Part shown: positions 55,901-63,912 of the stretch, piece after piece
Numbering within the stretch: the stretch's first letter is position 1
Layout: the number at the start of each line of letters is the position of its first letter
Origin: Acanthaster planci
Taxonomy: Eukaryota; Echinodermata; Asteroidea; Valvatida; Acanthasteridae
Assembly: GCF_001949145.1 (NCBI RefSeq)
Contig: NW_019091364.1
Span: forward strand, 155,621 to 219,620
Length of the DNA: 64,000 nt
Direction of reading: 5' to 3'
The notes under the pieces: generated by a model
Databases searched by the model: none
What the model was told of the DNA's origin: nothing
Seen by the model: only the letters and a program-made list of their open reading frames with translations
Program-made: the position numbers and the translations under genes

Positions 55901-58900
55901 TCATCCTTTTTTTGAACATCTTACGTGTTTTGGCGACCAAGCTGAGTGCTACCAACGCCGCTGAAGCCAGAAGGTATAGGTAAGAAGGCATGGCCGATGG
56001 CTGCTTGGCTTATCCCATTAGCTTCGGCACGTACCCGTAGTAAAACACACCCTGTCTTCCCTTCACCAATTTCATCGCTCCGTCCAAAGTTTTACGTTTT
56101 AGAAAAAAAGTAGTGCAACGCAGCTTATTCACGAACCAACAACCATCTCCTTTATCATTTGTGAACAAACAAAATTAGTTACAACTATTAAGTTGTAAAA
56201 GTAGATAAAGTTGTAGAAAGTCACAAATTTAGTCAAGTCGACATGGTATATTGGTTACTGTTACGAAATCAAAGAAATGAACACGTTGTTGCAATTGTTC
56301 CAAATGAGCTGAACTCCATTGTCATGTTGTTATTCAGACGATNNNNNNNNNNNNNNNNNNNNNNNNNNNNNNNNNNNNNNNNNNNNNNNNNNNNNNNNNN
56401 NNNNNNNNNNNNNNNNNNNNNNNNNNNNNNNNNNNNNNNNNNNNNNNNNNNNNNNNNNNNNNNNNNNNNNNNNNNNNNNNNNNNNNNNNNNNNNNNNNNN
56501 NNNNNNNNNNNNNNNNNNNNNNNNNNNNNNNNNNNNNNNNNNNNNNNNNNNNNNNNNNNNNNNNNNNNNNNNNNNNNNNNNNNNNNNNNNNNNNNNNNNN
56601 NNNNNNNNNNNNNNNNNNNNNNNNNNNNNNNNNNNNNNNNNNNNNNNNNNNNNNNNNNNNNNNNNNNNNNNNNNNNNNNNNNNNNNNNNNNNNNNNNNNN
56701 NNNNNNNNNNNNNNNNNNNNNNNNNNNNNNNNNNNNNNNNNNNNNNNNNNNNNNNNNNNNNNNNNNNNNNNNNNNNNNNNNNNNNNNNNNNNNNNNNNNN
56801 NNNNNNNNNNNNNNNNNNNNNNNNNNNNNNNNNNNNNNNNNNNNNNNNNNNNNNNNNNNNNNNNNNNNNNNNNNNNNNNNNNNNNNNNNNNNNNNNNNNN
56901 NNNNNNNNNNNNNNNNNNNNNNNNNNNNNNNNNNNNNNNNNNNNNNNNNNNNNNNNNNNNNNNNNNNNNNNNNNNNNNNNNNNNNNNNNNNNNNNNNNNN
57001 NNNNNNNNNNNNNNNNNNNNNNNNNNNNNNNNNNNNNNNNNNNNNNNNNNNNAATTTCACATACCTTGGCAAAGAAAATCAGTTAGAAAATCACAATCTT
57101 GATGGAACTTTGCAACGTGACTCACGAATGAACTTTCGGGCTAGACAAAAGAAAAAAGTGGACTCCGCTCAAGTCTGAAACAAAGCTACGGGTATAGCGG
57201 AGCGCCCTCACTAGGACTGACAAGAAAAACAAATGCGCCGTGACAGTTACTTAAATCATTATGGCCGAAAATATCTGGAGAACATTCAAGGAAACTTTTT
57301 TTTTACTTTTATAAGATATGTTCACTACAAATTATAAGGAAATCGTCTTTTTGTTGAGTCCAGCTGCAGAGTATAACTCATTTCGTGACTTTGTCTTGGC
57401 GAACTTTTAGATTGAAATTACGTGACCACAATGAGGCATTTCTCGCGCTTGCACTCAGGTGGTTCGCGAGCTTTACTTTCCTCTTCGACTACATAAATAA
57501 AAGTGTTGCGACGTATACAGAGAATATAAAATCTTGATAGGCAGCTTGTATATATGTGCGGTCTTGCTCGGAGGGTCACATGCTGGAGGAAAGATGCGAA
57601 AAATTGCGTGTCGGACGTGACGAACGCAAGACGCAACGCGTTATACACGTCCCCAGTACTCGACCTCGACTACTATGGGCTGCGTGCGCTAACGTTCACT
57701 ATTAACGCGTAAAACATGATTGGATCCAATGGTTGGCATCTGGCGCCGCCAGATCATAGCCGCGGGAAACGAGGTTGCCTAGCATCCTGAACATAACAAA
57801 AAACGACTCGCGTTTTTAAATAAAAATGTGGCCTATTTGCAACCAAATTTCCCAGACCCCCCCCCCAAAAAAGCCTATTTCCCAAGTAATGGGATCTCGT
57901 CGGATTAGTCGATTACCCTTTGCATTTTGAATGAAATCACTCATCTAAAAATGGCACCTTCGTTGTAACCACTATATTAACTGTGAAGATTTTTCTACCT
58001 CTTTACATGGCCATAGCATGCATTTCCCCCTCTCGTACAGGAGCAATCGACACTGGTTGTGGTAAATATATTTCAAGTTCTAAAATTGATGAATTCCCAG
58101 AGCAATCTTTTTCGGTTCATATGTGGGAATGCAGTGGGACTCATGCAGCAGATGCTAGTCGTGATACTGAATAATAGGAAATAAGATTTGGAATGTGGTC
58201 ATTATTGGGCCTCAGACTCGTCACCCCAGCACTTTGGCATCGCACCAGCATGATCCAGCATGGAAATTAATCTCATTTGAAGTGCACCTTGAAAACTCAA
58301 TACAACTTCAACCCGTCATTAACGCATGATAACTCTGCAGGCTTTCCCCTTTGACCTGTCCCATTATTGTCTTTCTAAAGTAGCTATTATTGTAGTCGAT
58401 GAGAACTGCATAAACGTTTTCCACTTTGCGCAGTATGTTAATTTTCCTATAAAATGACAAAGTAAAAAGACTGGCTTTTTCGTTGTGTGCACGAGGAAAT
58501 ATGGTGTTTGTCCTAACTAGACAAGGTGTGCGTACTGCTCTGATGGCGTACATCATGCCAATGGATGGAGTTCGAGGTGTAACATTTCACAAAATACTTG
58601 GAAGGCATAATGTACACCGACTCCTTGTTGGATTTTTATAATATAATAACTGTATAATATCATGACATCATTACATTCAAAACGTTGATGATACCCATTC
58701 AATAAGTACTTGCATGAATAATGGCAAAGGGTACAGACTGTCTTGTTATACCTTCGTCTTGATCACTGCATTTTCCTTGTGCTAGAACGATCACCTGACC
58801 GAGCGACAAATACATGTCAACCCTCAACACTTGTCATAAGACAGTGATTTCATATGTTAAAGTCCCACCCCTCTAGTCAGCGGGAACCGCTCTGGTACCT

Positions 58901-61784
58901 TTGCTACTTTAGGCCTACTATACAGATTATATTCTCGCACACCCTGGTGGGAGCAACAAATTGGCACTACAATACAATTAGCTGTTGGACAAAAAACTTT
59001 CTGTCGAGGATGAAAGGTCGTTTGTTCATATAATATCTCAAAATAATATTTTCGAAGTGAGAAGAAGCATTTAAATTTTCCTCAAAGTGGTTTTTAAGAT
59101 GTAAGATATTGTGTTCAAGCAAGACACGTATACCGCCAACACAGCCGATTACGGCAGTGCATTGAGTTCAAGCGTGTCGTACAACTTTCTTAGCAGCAAC
59201 GGGCCGAGATACCCATTGTTAAGATACGAGGAAAATGTTACATACAGGATTCAAGACAAAAGTATAACAAAACAATTATGGACTGCTTTAATGTGGGACG
59301 TGATGCTTTAACACCAGTGGTGCTGTGAGTCCATGAGGTTGTTAAAACGTCATGTCCCACATAACAACAGTCAATTACTGTTAAGTGAGAGCAAAAGTAA
59401 CATGTTTTAACAGGTGCTTAAGGTTTTTAACCACCCTACACCATGCCTGCACGTCCTAAGCGTATGTGCTCAAAATGCATTTAACGGCCATGCCCTTTTT
59501 TCTATTTCTCAATTCAGTATATGTGCAACCTGTCATGCAATTTTTACCCATCCAAACCTAGCTGTGTCAACTTGATTATTAACAAATTCGCTGTGATGTT
59601 ATGACCCCTTGTTAACCCCCCATAATTCTTTGTCATTTTAAAAGATTTTTACACGTGTTCCTATGTCATAAATACAAATGTCGGATATGACGAAACCGTT
59701 TTCAGACGGTACGTACATTCCCTGTATGAGTTGGAATATTGCTTTCATATGCTACCTTGTTTCGTACGTTTTAAGGCATTTATTTCTGATGCTCATGAAA
59801 AGTGGATAGGTTTTGTAAAGTGCCAGATTATCAAGGAAAACGTTTACACACACGTCACAAGGTAAGCTGGGTGGAAGATTCACTACTTTCCTGTCAACAA
59901 AATCGTAGTTGGTTCTTGTGACGGTCATTTGTTGCACTGGTTAGTTGGAGGGCTAGTTGGTTAGCAGTTTGACTGACTGACTAAACGGTTATCTGTCACA
60001 TTGGTTGTCTGTCTGCTTGACTGTGTTGTCTGCTTACTGTGTTGACTAATGGCAAGTTGAAGGGTAAGTTGTTTGGATGACCGACTGTTTGTTAGTTAAA
60101 TGGGTGGTCCACAGTCATGTGGTTGTCCAGTTGAATAAATGAAAAAAAAAATGTGTGAATAACTCAGACAAAGACCGTAAGCCTTTTTGAAGCGTGGCGG
60201 AAACAATAGTAGGGCGCTATTTGAAGTAGGTAAATTTGGAGTAAACACGAAAATTTTACTGAAAACAAATAGCGCCCCATTGTATCCGCATAACTCAGGC
60301 TTACCCCCCCATGAGTGATGTTCACAATTCGAAATGGAAATTAAAGTGTATTTTTTTACATTAAAGATGCATTTGTGGACAAAATGCCGTCTTTGCAGTT
60401 TTGCCCGCAGCAATCAACTCCTTTGTTGAGATTAACGGGGGCTCAGAATTGTCTATTTTGGCTTAAAGTACTCCTCACTATCATATGTTTATCAATGTGT
60501 TTATTTCCATTCGGAAGAACAACCCCACGTTCTTGAGATCTCTATCGAGTTCTCCGTTATTTTTTGTTAAACAGACCTCACAGCGACAGGTTTCGACTTT
60601 GTATTTTTATGACGTCAGTAATCAACCAAAGTTTCCCCGATGATAAGTTCCAACGGCAACAATTTCACTTCCAAACTTTTATCAAATACTCTGCTACTTT
60701 TAGCAAGCTGGCCAAATCTACACTGGTCCTAATTCCGCTGTTTGGAGTGTATTACATCATCACCATTGGCATGTACGCTACTGAAGAACCTATTGTGGTC
60801 AAGTTGCGCATGTATATAGAGTTGGGCATGTCTTGCCAGGTAAGTTGACACAGTAGGCTGTTTGAAATCAGTATTGTTTGTTCGGGCGGTTTTTGGGGAG
60901 GGATTTGTCTTGCTCTGTTTCACATTTTTGGCTATTGCAAACATGCTTTGTGGAGTGCCAGCATATTGCTATTTTGTTCTGGGTTTCAAAATGTGCTTGG
61001 CAGTGTTTTCCGGCAAAGATGTATTTATTTATTTTTTTACTGATAACTGACAGACGATTCGATGATGCAAATTTTCTTCTGATCGTAGAATTTTAATTTT
61101 AAATCTCTCAAATGTGACCAGGGATTCTTAGTGGCCGTGCTGTACTGCTTCATGAACGGTGAAGTGAGAGCTGAAATCAGAAGAAAGTGGCGAGTTCGAC
61201 AGCTAAATCGGACACTGAGTACGCATCGGTCATTACGTAATGGTCACTCTCGTTCGTCCTTCTCAACTCCATCCCGTCAGGATTCCTTAAAGGAACCTCT
61301 CAGAGATCCCACAACGGCCGATAAGAACTCAATTAAGTCTAAACTGCGAGCTCTGAAACGCCAAGCCTTTGGTCCATACCACAATCTCAACGGCCATGTT
61401 GGAAATGGAAACATGGCCCGACCTAGCCAGACGGCTGTGAGTGAAATTGATAATGACAGTGACTTTGCCGAACGCGCCAGAACCTCATCAGAGGTCCGTC
61501 CAGTCAGACACGCTGCAGATATTGAACCGAACGAAAAGACGGCTATGAGTGCACAACCGTCATACTTCAATCGGCCAGAGAATACACCCACAGTCGTTAT
61601 CGACGAAGCCAAAGATTCGGATGATGGGTACGACGGAGACATGTACAATCCAAACGATGTCGGGAATCATGAGATCAAGGTTGAGATCGACCACGAGGTA
61701 ATCGAAAGCTGTCCAGCAGAGGCTTGTATTGAAGGCGGATGTGAACTTGGGCGCGCCTATCCAAATATTGAAACAGAAGTGTAA
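15392..61784 (+). CDS. Parathyroid hormone receptor-like class B1 GPCR, 12 coding exons
   Basis: Joined exons: 15392-15460, 40962-41058, 52683-52793, 52933-53030, 53260-53351, 53538-53715, 53835-54003, 54266-54326, 55280-55352, 55894-55979, 60704-60839, 61122-61784. All introns are GT-AG and all phases agree, giving 610 residues (human PTH1R is 593). Seen: signal peptide 1-23; six ectodomain cysteines C43, C60, C69, C83, C99, C114; TM1 about 128-155; TM2 with IHMHLF at 165-170; C219 and C293, which in the family bridge TM3 to extracellular loop 2; EGVYLH in TM3; GWG at 270-272; PLFG at 356-359; [10 protein letters not shown] in TM7; a tail of about 200 residues. [26 protein letters not shown] and [15 protein letters not shown] are closest to vertebrate PTH receptors. 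Known for the family: a plasma-membrane peptide-hormone receptor that couples to Gs/cAMP and often Gq. The ligand here cannot be told. Other class B1 members (calcitonin, PDF or CRF receptor types) fit less well. A tree is needed to settle orthology, so no symbol is given. Confidence 0.93.
17507..17680. mobile_element. Foldback MITE, copy B
   Basis: A 174-bp element whose two halves are near-perfect inverted repeats. The left arm reads GATTCACAATAGTGCGCCTC, then TTTGCAA and GACCAATCACAGTGC; the right arm reads GCACTGTGATTGGTC, TTGCAAACTC and GAGGCGCACTATTGTGAA. The centre (AAACGCGCATTGGG) is the reverse complement of the centre of copy A at 10004-10176. Arms here are better preserved than in copy A, suggesting a younger insertion. 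It could fold into one long hairpin. No coding capacity. Confidence 0.85.
19900..20662 (+). mobile_element. Decayed non-LTR retrotransposon (LINE) fragment
   Basis: Pieces of a LINE reverse transcriptase C-terminal region are readable in shifting frames. At about 19974, [20 protein letters not shown] matches the W-x-x-N-x-L-x-x-N-x-x-K-T-E-x-M-x-x-G block. At about 20260, [14 protein letters not shown] is followed by [12 protein letters not shown] and LRWMSIQQ, the typical post-RT tail. It ends in a T-rich 3' UTR and an AAATAAATAAATAAA tail at 20643-20660. It is 5'-truncated and broken by frameshifts and stops, so it is a pseudogene fragment. It lies in receptor intron 1 in sense orientation. 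The clade (CR1/L2 or Jockey-like) cannot be fixed. Confidence 0.7.
32590..32820. repeat. Repeat debris with paired G/C-run modules
   Basis: GTGTGGATCCAAGGGAGG and a run of C near 32629-32639 are followed by an A/G-rich stretch. Then comes an oppositely oriented module (GACCCCCCCTGGAAAATTCC, TGGATCTTCCCCCG). The two halves look like related ends facing each other, resembling dispersed repeats known from invertebrate genomes. The element boundaries and class are not clear. Confidence 0.3.
33942..34330 (-). mobile_element. Possible LINE 3' UTR fragment
   Basis: Read on the minus strand, the segment has GGACCTTATGGAAGACCACC, TTTTGGTGAATGAG, then TACCCTGG and an AATAATAATAAA tail. This order resembles the 3' end of CR1/L2-type LINEs, where a short conserved motif is followed by a simple-repeat tail. 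A long T-rich (A-rich on +) stretch precedes it, as such UTRs often have. No reverse transcriptase is readable, so the call rests on pattern memory alone. Confidence 0.35.
38177..38703. other. Assembly gap (527 N)
   Basis: A run of undetermined bases inside intron 1. Long open frames crossing it are artefacts of the N run. Any exon or repeat inside is invisible. Confidence 0.99.
40634..40692. repeat. Short tandem duplication
   Basis: Two 27-base copies (40634-40660 and 40666-40692) differ at one base and share GCAGCTATTCCTTTCGGTT. The period is 32 bases. It lies 270 bases upstream of exon 2, in intron 1. It is probably a local slippage duplication. Confidence 0.8.
40962..41058 (+). CDS. Exon 2: start of the ectodomain, N-terminal helix with first cysteine
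   Basis: Residues 24-55 plus the first base of codon 56. The acceptor is a pyrimidine-rich tract ending TTTCCAG; the donor is GTAAGT at 41059. The product is charged, likely helical ([18 protein letters not shown]), and carries ectodomain cysteine 1 (C43) and an N-glycosylation sequon (N45-F-T). In class B receptors this helix contributes to the peptide-binding groove. It enters in phase 0 and leaves in phase 1, joining exons 1 and 3 without a shift. It is short and poorly conserved, so the support comes from splice sites, phase and the expected cysteine rather than strong similarity. Confidence 0.82.
41059..52682 (+). other. Intron 2 (11.6 kb)
   Basis: The donor is GTAAGT and the acceptor a T10 tract plus CAG. 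It joins the first two ectodomain exons in phase 1. It contains a TC microsatellite at 46951-46985 and several GC-richer islands (about 42400-42560, 48940-49080, 50090-50290, 51500-51900) that could be enhancers. No exon-like protein segment was recognised. Confidence 0.75.
46951..46985. repeat. (TC)n microsatellite
   Basis: An uninterrupted 35-base TC dinucleotide repeat in intron 2. Confidence 0.98.
52683..52793 (+). CDS. Exon 3: ectodomain core with cysteines 2-4
   Basis: Residues 56-92 plus the first base of codon 93. The acceptor has a long T tract ending CAG; the donor is GTAATT at 52794. It carries C60, C69 and C83 in the class B pattern [12 protein letters not shown]. The D65 and CW (69-70) positions match the conserved D-x-x-x-C-W core of hormone-binding domains, and CPY at 83-85 matches the CPDY/CPPY of calcitonin and PTH receptors. 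Two sequons are present (N61-R-S and N76-T-T). Oddities: Tyr64 stands where relatives usually have Trp, and CW is followed by Leu rather than Pro. Confidence 0.92.
52933..53030 (+). CDS. Exon 4: ectodomain C-terminal part with cysteines 5-6
   Basis: Residues 93-125. The acceptor is TTGAAG and the intron before it is only 139 bases. The product has AYRFCDENG and DWTNYSLC, aligning with the AYRRCDRNG and TWANYSEC segments of PTH1R. It supplies C99 and C114 and a sequon (N110-Y-S). The segment between the two cysteines is much shorter than in vertebrate PTH receptors, and the usual Trp after NG is Tyr105. The donor is GTCAGG, the weakest in the gene, but it is the one that leaves phase 0 into exon 5. 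Confidence 0.9.
53260..53351 (+). CDS. Exon 5: transmembrane segment 1
   Basis: Residues 126-155 plus two bases of codon 156. The acceptor is TACTTTCAG and the donor is GTAAGT. The product [20 protein letters not shown] aligns with the TM1 pattern of PTH receptors (YTVGYS-SL-SL-VA), including the class B Gly-Tyr-Ser motif. TM1 runs from about residue 128 to 155. Confidence 0.95.
53538..53715 (+). CDS. Exon 6: intracellular loop 1, TM2 and extracellular loop 1
   Basis: Residues 156-215. It starts with [20 protein letters not shown], one of the strongest matches to PTH receptors (RRLHCTRNYIHMHLF). Loop 1 is basic. TM2 (about 163-186) includes H166 and H168 in the IHMHLF motif, part of the polar network that controls class B activation. 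Extracellular loop 1 is polar and carries a sequon at N205-H-S. Human PTH1R has a longer loop here encoded by an extra exon; no such insert is seen. The donor is GTTTGT at 53716. Confidence 0.96.
53835..54003 (+). CDS. Exon 7: TM3, intracellular loop 2 and start of TM4
   Basis: Residues 216-271 plus one base. C219 is the conserved TM3-top cysteine expected to pair with C293. [17 protein letters not shown] carries the class B TM3 motif, including the conserved Glu (E244) and G-x-x-[20 protein letters not shown] covers loop 2 and the start of TM4 with its invariant GWG. The acceptor is CCTTTTAG and the donor GTAGGT. Confidence 0.97.
54266..54326 (+). CDS. Exon 8: TM4 and start of extracellular loop 2
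   Basis: A small exon for residues 272-291 plus two bases of codon 292 ([19 protein letters not shown]). It completes the GWG motif across the junction and then forms the hydrophobic TM4. The acceptor is TTATGTGCAG and the donor GTAAGT. In phase it enters at 1 and leaves at 2, matching its neighbours. Confidence 0.94.
54327..55279 (+). other. Intron 8 with a CpG-rich island
   Basis: A 953-base intron between TM4 and loop-2 exons. Its first 650 bases are clearly richer in GC and CpG than the flanking introns (for example GCACGCGATTGGCCATGCGC near 54690 and CTCGCCTGCGGCTTGGGC near 54918). This suggests an inserted repeat or a regulatory island. No terminal repeats were found by eye. Confidence 0.5.
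55280..55352 (+). CDS. Exon 9: extracellular loop 2 and start of TM5
   Basis: Residues 292-316. It begins RCWLS, where Cys293-Trp294 is the conserved loop-2 CW pair of class B receptors, and continues [13 protein letters not shown], which matches KWIIQ-PI of PTH1R. A sequon N297-M-T lies in the loop. The acceptor is CATTTGTAG and the donor GTAAGT, with phase 2 entry and phase 0 exit. Confidence 0.96.
55894..55979 (+). CDS. Exon 10: TM5 and intracellular loop 3
   Basis: Residues 317-344 plus two bases. [17 protein letters not shown] is nearly identical to the TM5 end of PTH2R and PTH1R (NFILFLN--RVLATK). The loop-3 stretch after it ([11 protein letters not shown]) keeps the T-N and R-x-Y spacing of PTH receptors and is the G-protein contact region. 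The acceptor is TTCACGAACAG and the donor GTAAGA. Confidence 0.96.
56343..57052. other. Assembly gap (710 N)
   Basis: A run of undetermined bases in intron 10. Open frames spanning it are not real genes. Confidence 0.99.
59277..59376. repeat. Imperfect inverted repeat, possible foldback element
   Basis: The left arm ATGTGGGACGTGATGCTTTA and the right arm TAAAACGTCATGTCCCACAT are near reverse complements. Weaker matching continues outward (TATGGACTGC against the complement of CAGTCAATTA) and the centre holds CACCAGTGGTGCTG. The arms are about 37 bases with a few mismatches. It may be a small MITE. No second copy was noticed in the window. Confidence 0.55.
59939..60092. repeat. Degenerate low-complexity tandem stretch
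   Basis: Repeated but imperfect units of the types GGTTAGTTGG, TTGACTGACTGAC, TTGTCTGTCTGCTTGACTG and GTGTTGACTAATGG run for about 150 bases. The strand is strongly G+T-rich. It appears to be a decayed minisatellite in intron 10. Confidence 0.5.
60704..60839 (+). CDS. Exon 11: TM6, extracellular loop 3 and start of TM7
   Basis: Residues 345-390. [20 protein letters not shown] carries the TM6 motif; the Lys-Ser-Thr (T351) position corresponds to the threonine whose mutation makes human PTH1R constitutively active, and PLFG is the TM6 kink. It ends [11 protein letters not shown], aligning with the R-MH-E---NSFQ of PTH receptors before TM7. The acceptor is CTACTTTTAG and the donor GTAAGT. The preceding intron contains an assembly gap, but the frame and protein run on without a missing piece. 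Confidence 0.96.
61122..61784 (+). CDS. Exon 12: TM7, helix 8 and cytoplasmic tail
   Basis: Residues 391-610 and the TAA stop. It starts [20 protein letters not shown], the TM7/helix 8 motif of class B receptors ([20 protein letters not shown] in PTH1R). The tail has a basic, Ser/Thr-rich first part (about 405-480), likely a kinase and arrestin target, then an acidic part rich in Asp and Glu from about 545. It ends IETEV, matching the class I PDZ ligand pattern S/T-x-hydrophobic. The acceptor is AATGTGACCAG. In vertebrate PTH receptor genes TM7 is on a separate small exon; here it is fused with the tail. Confidence 0.95.
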   Translation, partial: GFLVAVLYCFMNGEVRAEIRRKWRVRQLNRTLSTHRSLRNGHSRSSFSTPSRQDSLKEPLRDPTTADKNSIKSKLRALKRQAFGPYHNLNGHVGNGNMARPSQTAVSEIDNDSDFAERARTSSEVRPVRHAADIEPNEKTAMSAQPSYFNRPENTPTVVIDEAKDSDDGYDGDMYNPNDVGNHEIKVEIDHEVIESCPAEACIEGGCELGRAYPNIETEV

Positions 61785-63281
61785 AAATAGCAGACACATG
61801 TTTTGCATGTAGACTTCATGCTATTGTGTTATCACAATAACACCAATGTAAATTAATCATCATGAAAGTAAGTTGTATAATACTGCATGTGAATGAATCT
61901 GTTAATGTCCAATTGTGCCTGCCAAGTGTCTTGACACCTTTGGTAAAACAAAATACATGGATGTTTATACCTATTACCACATTCTGACCGTAAAGTTGTC
62001 TCTGATGTCGGCAAAATAATGAAACTTTGGAAATAATCATGTAACAGTTGTTGATGTCATTTTGAAAACACATAATTCACGAAACATGGAGATTGTGCTT
62101 TGACTCAGATTGGAACAAGAACCGTGTGAAATGTTTGGTTTAAAACTTGCCCGTTGAACAGATAGAAAGTTTGTATGTGAAAGAGAATAATGTGACAAAA
62201 TCGATGGTATTAGGCCTAATTTGACTGTTTTCTGCTGAAATTTCCATTCTCCTACCACGCACAGTTTAAGTGTTTTCACAAGGGACCGATCAACTTGGAT
62301 AACATTTCTTCAATTCAACAGACACGAAGTTTTGTCTGTGTTGAAGAGAATTCCGTATGTATACACCATTAATTTCTCAGCCTTAATAATGTCAGCCATT
62401 AGAAAGTGATAACATGTTCTAAAAGTCAAATTTAGCAGGGAATATTTTGAAGCTTGTACTTGGGAAACGGGATGACGATAACTATATGATAAGTGTATTT
62501 TTTCTGTTATTTACAATGCTCTGATAGTTAAATCTAGTGGTGTTATTTCGAGATTGGAATCAACATTTAGGACGAGTCACCCTCTTTGAGGGACTTCAAC
62601 CTTTGTTTTAGCAATTTTAAATGAAAAAAGTGCTAAGGTAACCGGGAAAACCGATATCATTTTATGTCAAAGGATACATTTCCGTGCAACTTTTTTTTTT
62701 AAAATACATATCACGGATGCACTCAGCCATCAGTCATTTGTATGTAAAAGTTGAAAACTTGTTTCTGTTAATGCCGTTTTTGTTTTAACAATATACAGGT
62801 TTTGGCAATTGTGGGTCCGAATATGTATTTTAACAGACCTGTAATTCTTTTAAAACGTCTACTTTAAAATGCTACTATTCTTTCGATTTTCCCAACTGTG
62901 TACTTTCTTAAACAGACAGTAGTAACTTTCTGTAGAACTTCACATTTCGATTTAAATTTGATACATTGACAAACTTCAAGTCTTTTATTAAATTTTGTAA
63001 ACGGGCAAATGTATTTGAGTATTGTGTGTTGAAAGCTAGTGTTTTAAATGCATCAATATCTCATGAAAACAGTTGCTAGTTCATAGGAAAACCTTTTGAT
63101 TTTTTGTCGGATTCTCTTTAATTAGATTATTTTGTGTGCGGATCTGACTTCAATGTCGCAAGTCAACCTTCATCAAATTTTGTTTCTGGCTCTTTCCAAA
63201 TACAGTTTCACATACGTTGATCTACAATACATGTAATTGGATTCCTGATACAATCATAGCTACGAACTAAGTACTAAGACG

Positions 63282-63344
63282 AACAAAAATATGTTGCATT
63301 TTGTAAAAGTTCACACTTTTTACAAAATGCAACATATTTTTGTT
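63282..63344. repeat. Perfect 27-bp inverted repeat in the 3' UTR
   Basis: The arm at 63282-63308 is the exact reverse complement of 63318-63344 within one base of slippage at the inner T run, with a loop of about 8 bases (GTTCACAC). As RNA it would form a long uninterrupted AU-rich stem. Pairing does not continue into the flanks. It may be a tiny foldback transposon, or an RNA structure working in the 3' UTR. Confidence 0.85.
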
Positions 63345-63838
63345 ATATTAAGTCAACTAAAATACGAAACGGGGACATTGTGAGATTTTTTAACAGTGCA
63401 GACTCCTTTTATTAATCATTGAATAAATCGTAACAACCTGCAGCAGTTGGTTCAGGATTAATTAACAAATAATTTTGTATGGCACTTCTTGTCTTTTTGT
63501 GCTAGTTGAAGGAAGTAATGTACATACTGGTTATATTCTGACGTCAAATCATCTTGTACAAGTGTAGAATGAATAATAACATTATATATCTCAGTCTTGC
63601 CTTTGTCAAAAGATATATAAACGCTATGAAAATGAAATAGTATGAATTAAAATTCCTTTTAAATCATTGAGTGAAAACAATGATTTGGGATTTTTGTGTA
63701 AAAAGGAGATCTAGGGTTTTTGAGGTACCATGATGTGTAAAGACTATTATTCCATACCCATTGCATGTATAATATAACCATTCAAAAAGGATGTCATACA
63801 TTGTGAAATATTAATTTCTGTCATAATAAGCTATGGAA

Positions 63839-63912
63839 AATAAATAATGTTAATAAAGCTCTTGAAAGCATTTGGTTTTTCATTTTCTATCCCCCTTTGT
63901 GTAATCAATAAA
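63839..63912 (+). terminator. Polyadenylation signal cluster
   Basis: Three canonical AATAAA hexamers occur at 63839-63844, 63852-63857 and 63907-63912. T/GT-rich DNA follows the second (TTTGGTTTTTC) and precedes the third (CCCCCTTTGTGTAATC), as expected for cleavage and polyadenylation downstream elements. They lie 2.1 kb past the receptor stop codon on the same strand. Confidence 0.6.

Larger units (their letters stand above)
55980..60703 (+). other. Intron 10 (4.7 kb)
   Basis: It separates the TM5 and TM6 exons. It contains the second assembly gap, a CpG-rich stretch at about 57590-57790, a C run near 57860, a foldback-like element near 59277-59376 and a degenerate GTTGACTG-type low-complexity stretch at 59939-60092. 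No receptor exon is missing: the TM5 and TM6 exons join in phase 2 within a normal-length loop 3. Confidence 0.75.

Noticed and set aside
56243-57178. Long open reading frame across the second N run (311 codons)
   Set aside because: It is almost entirely N. The flanking residues match nothing and it lies within receptor intron 10.
61277-61648. Minus-strand open frame of 123 codons
   Set aside because: It is the antisense shadow of the receptor tail exon.
60610-63546. Two perfect cAMP-response palindromes (TGACGTCA at 60610 and 63539)
   Set aside because: About one such 8-base site is expected by chance in 64 kb, and both lie in an intron or the 3' UTR rather than near the presumed promoter.
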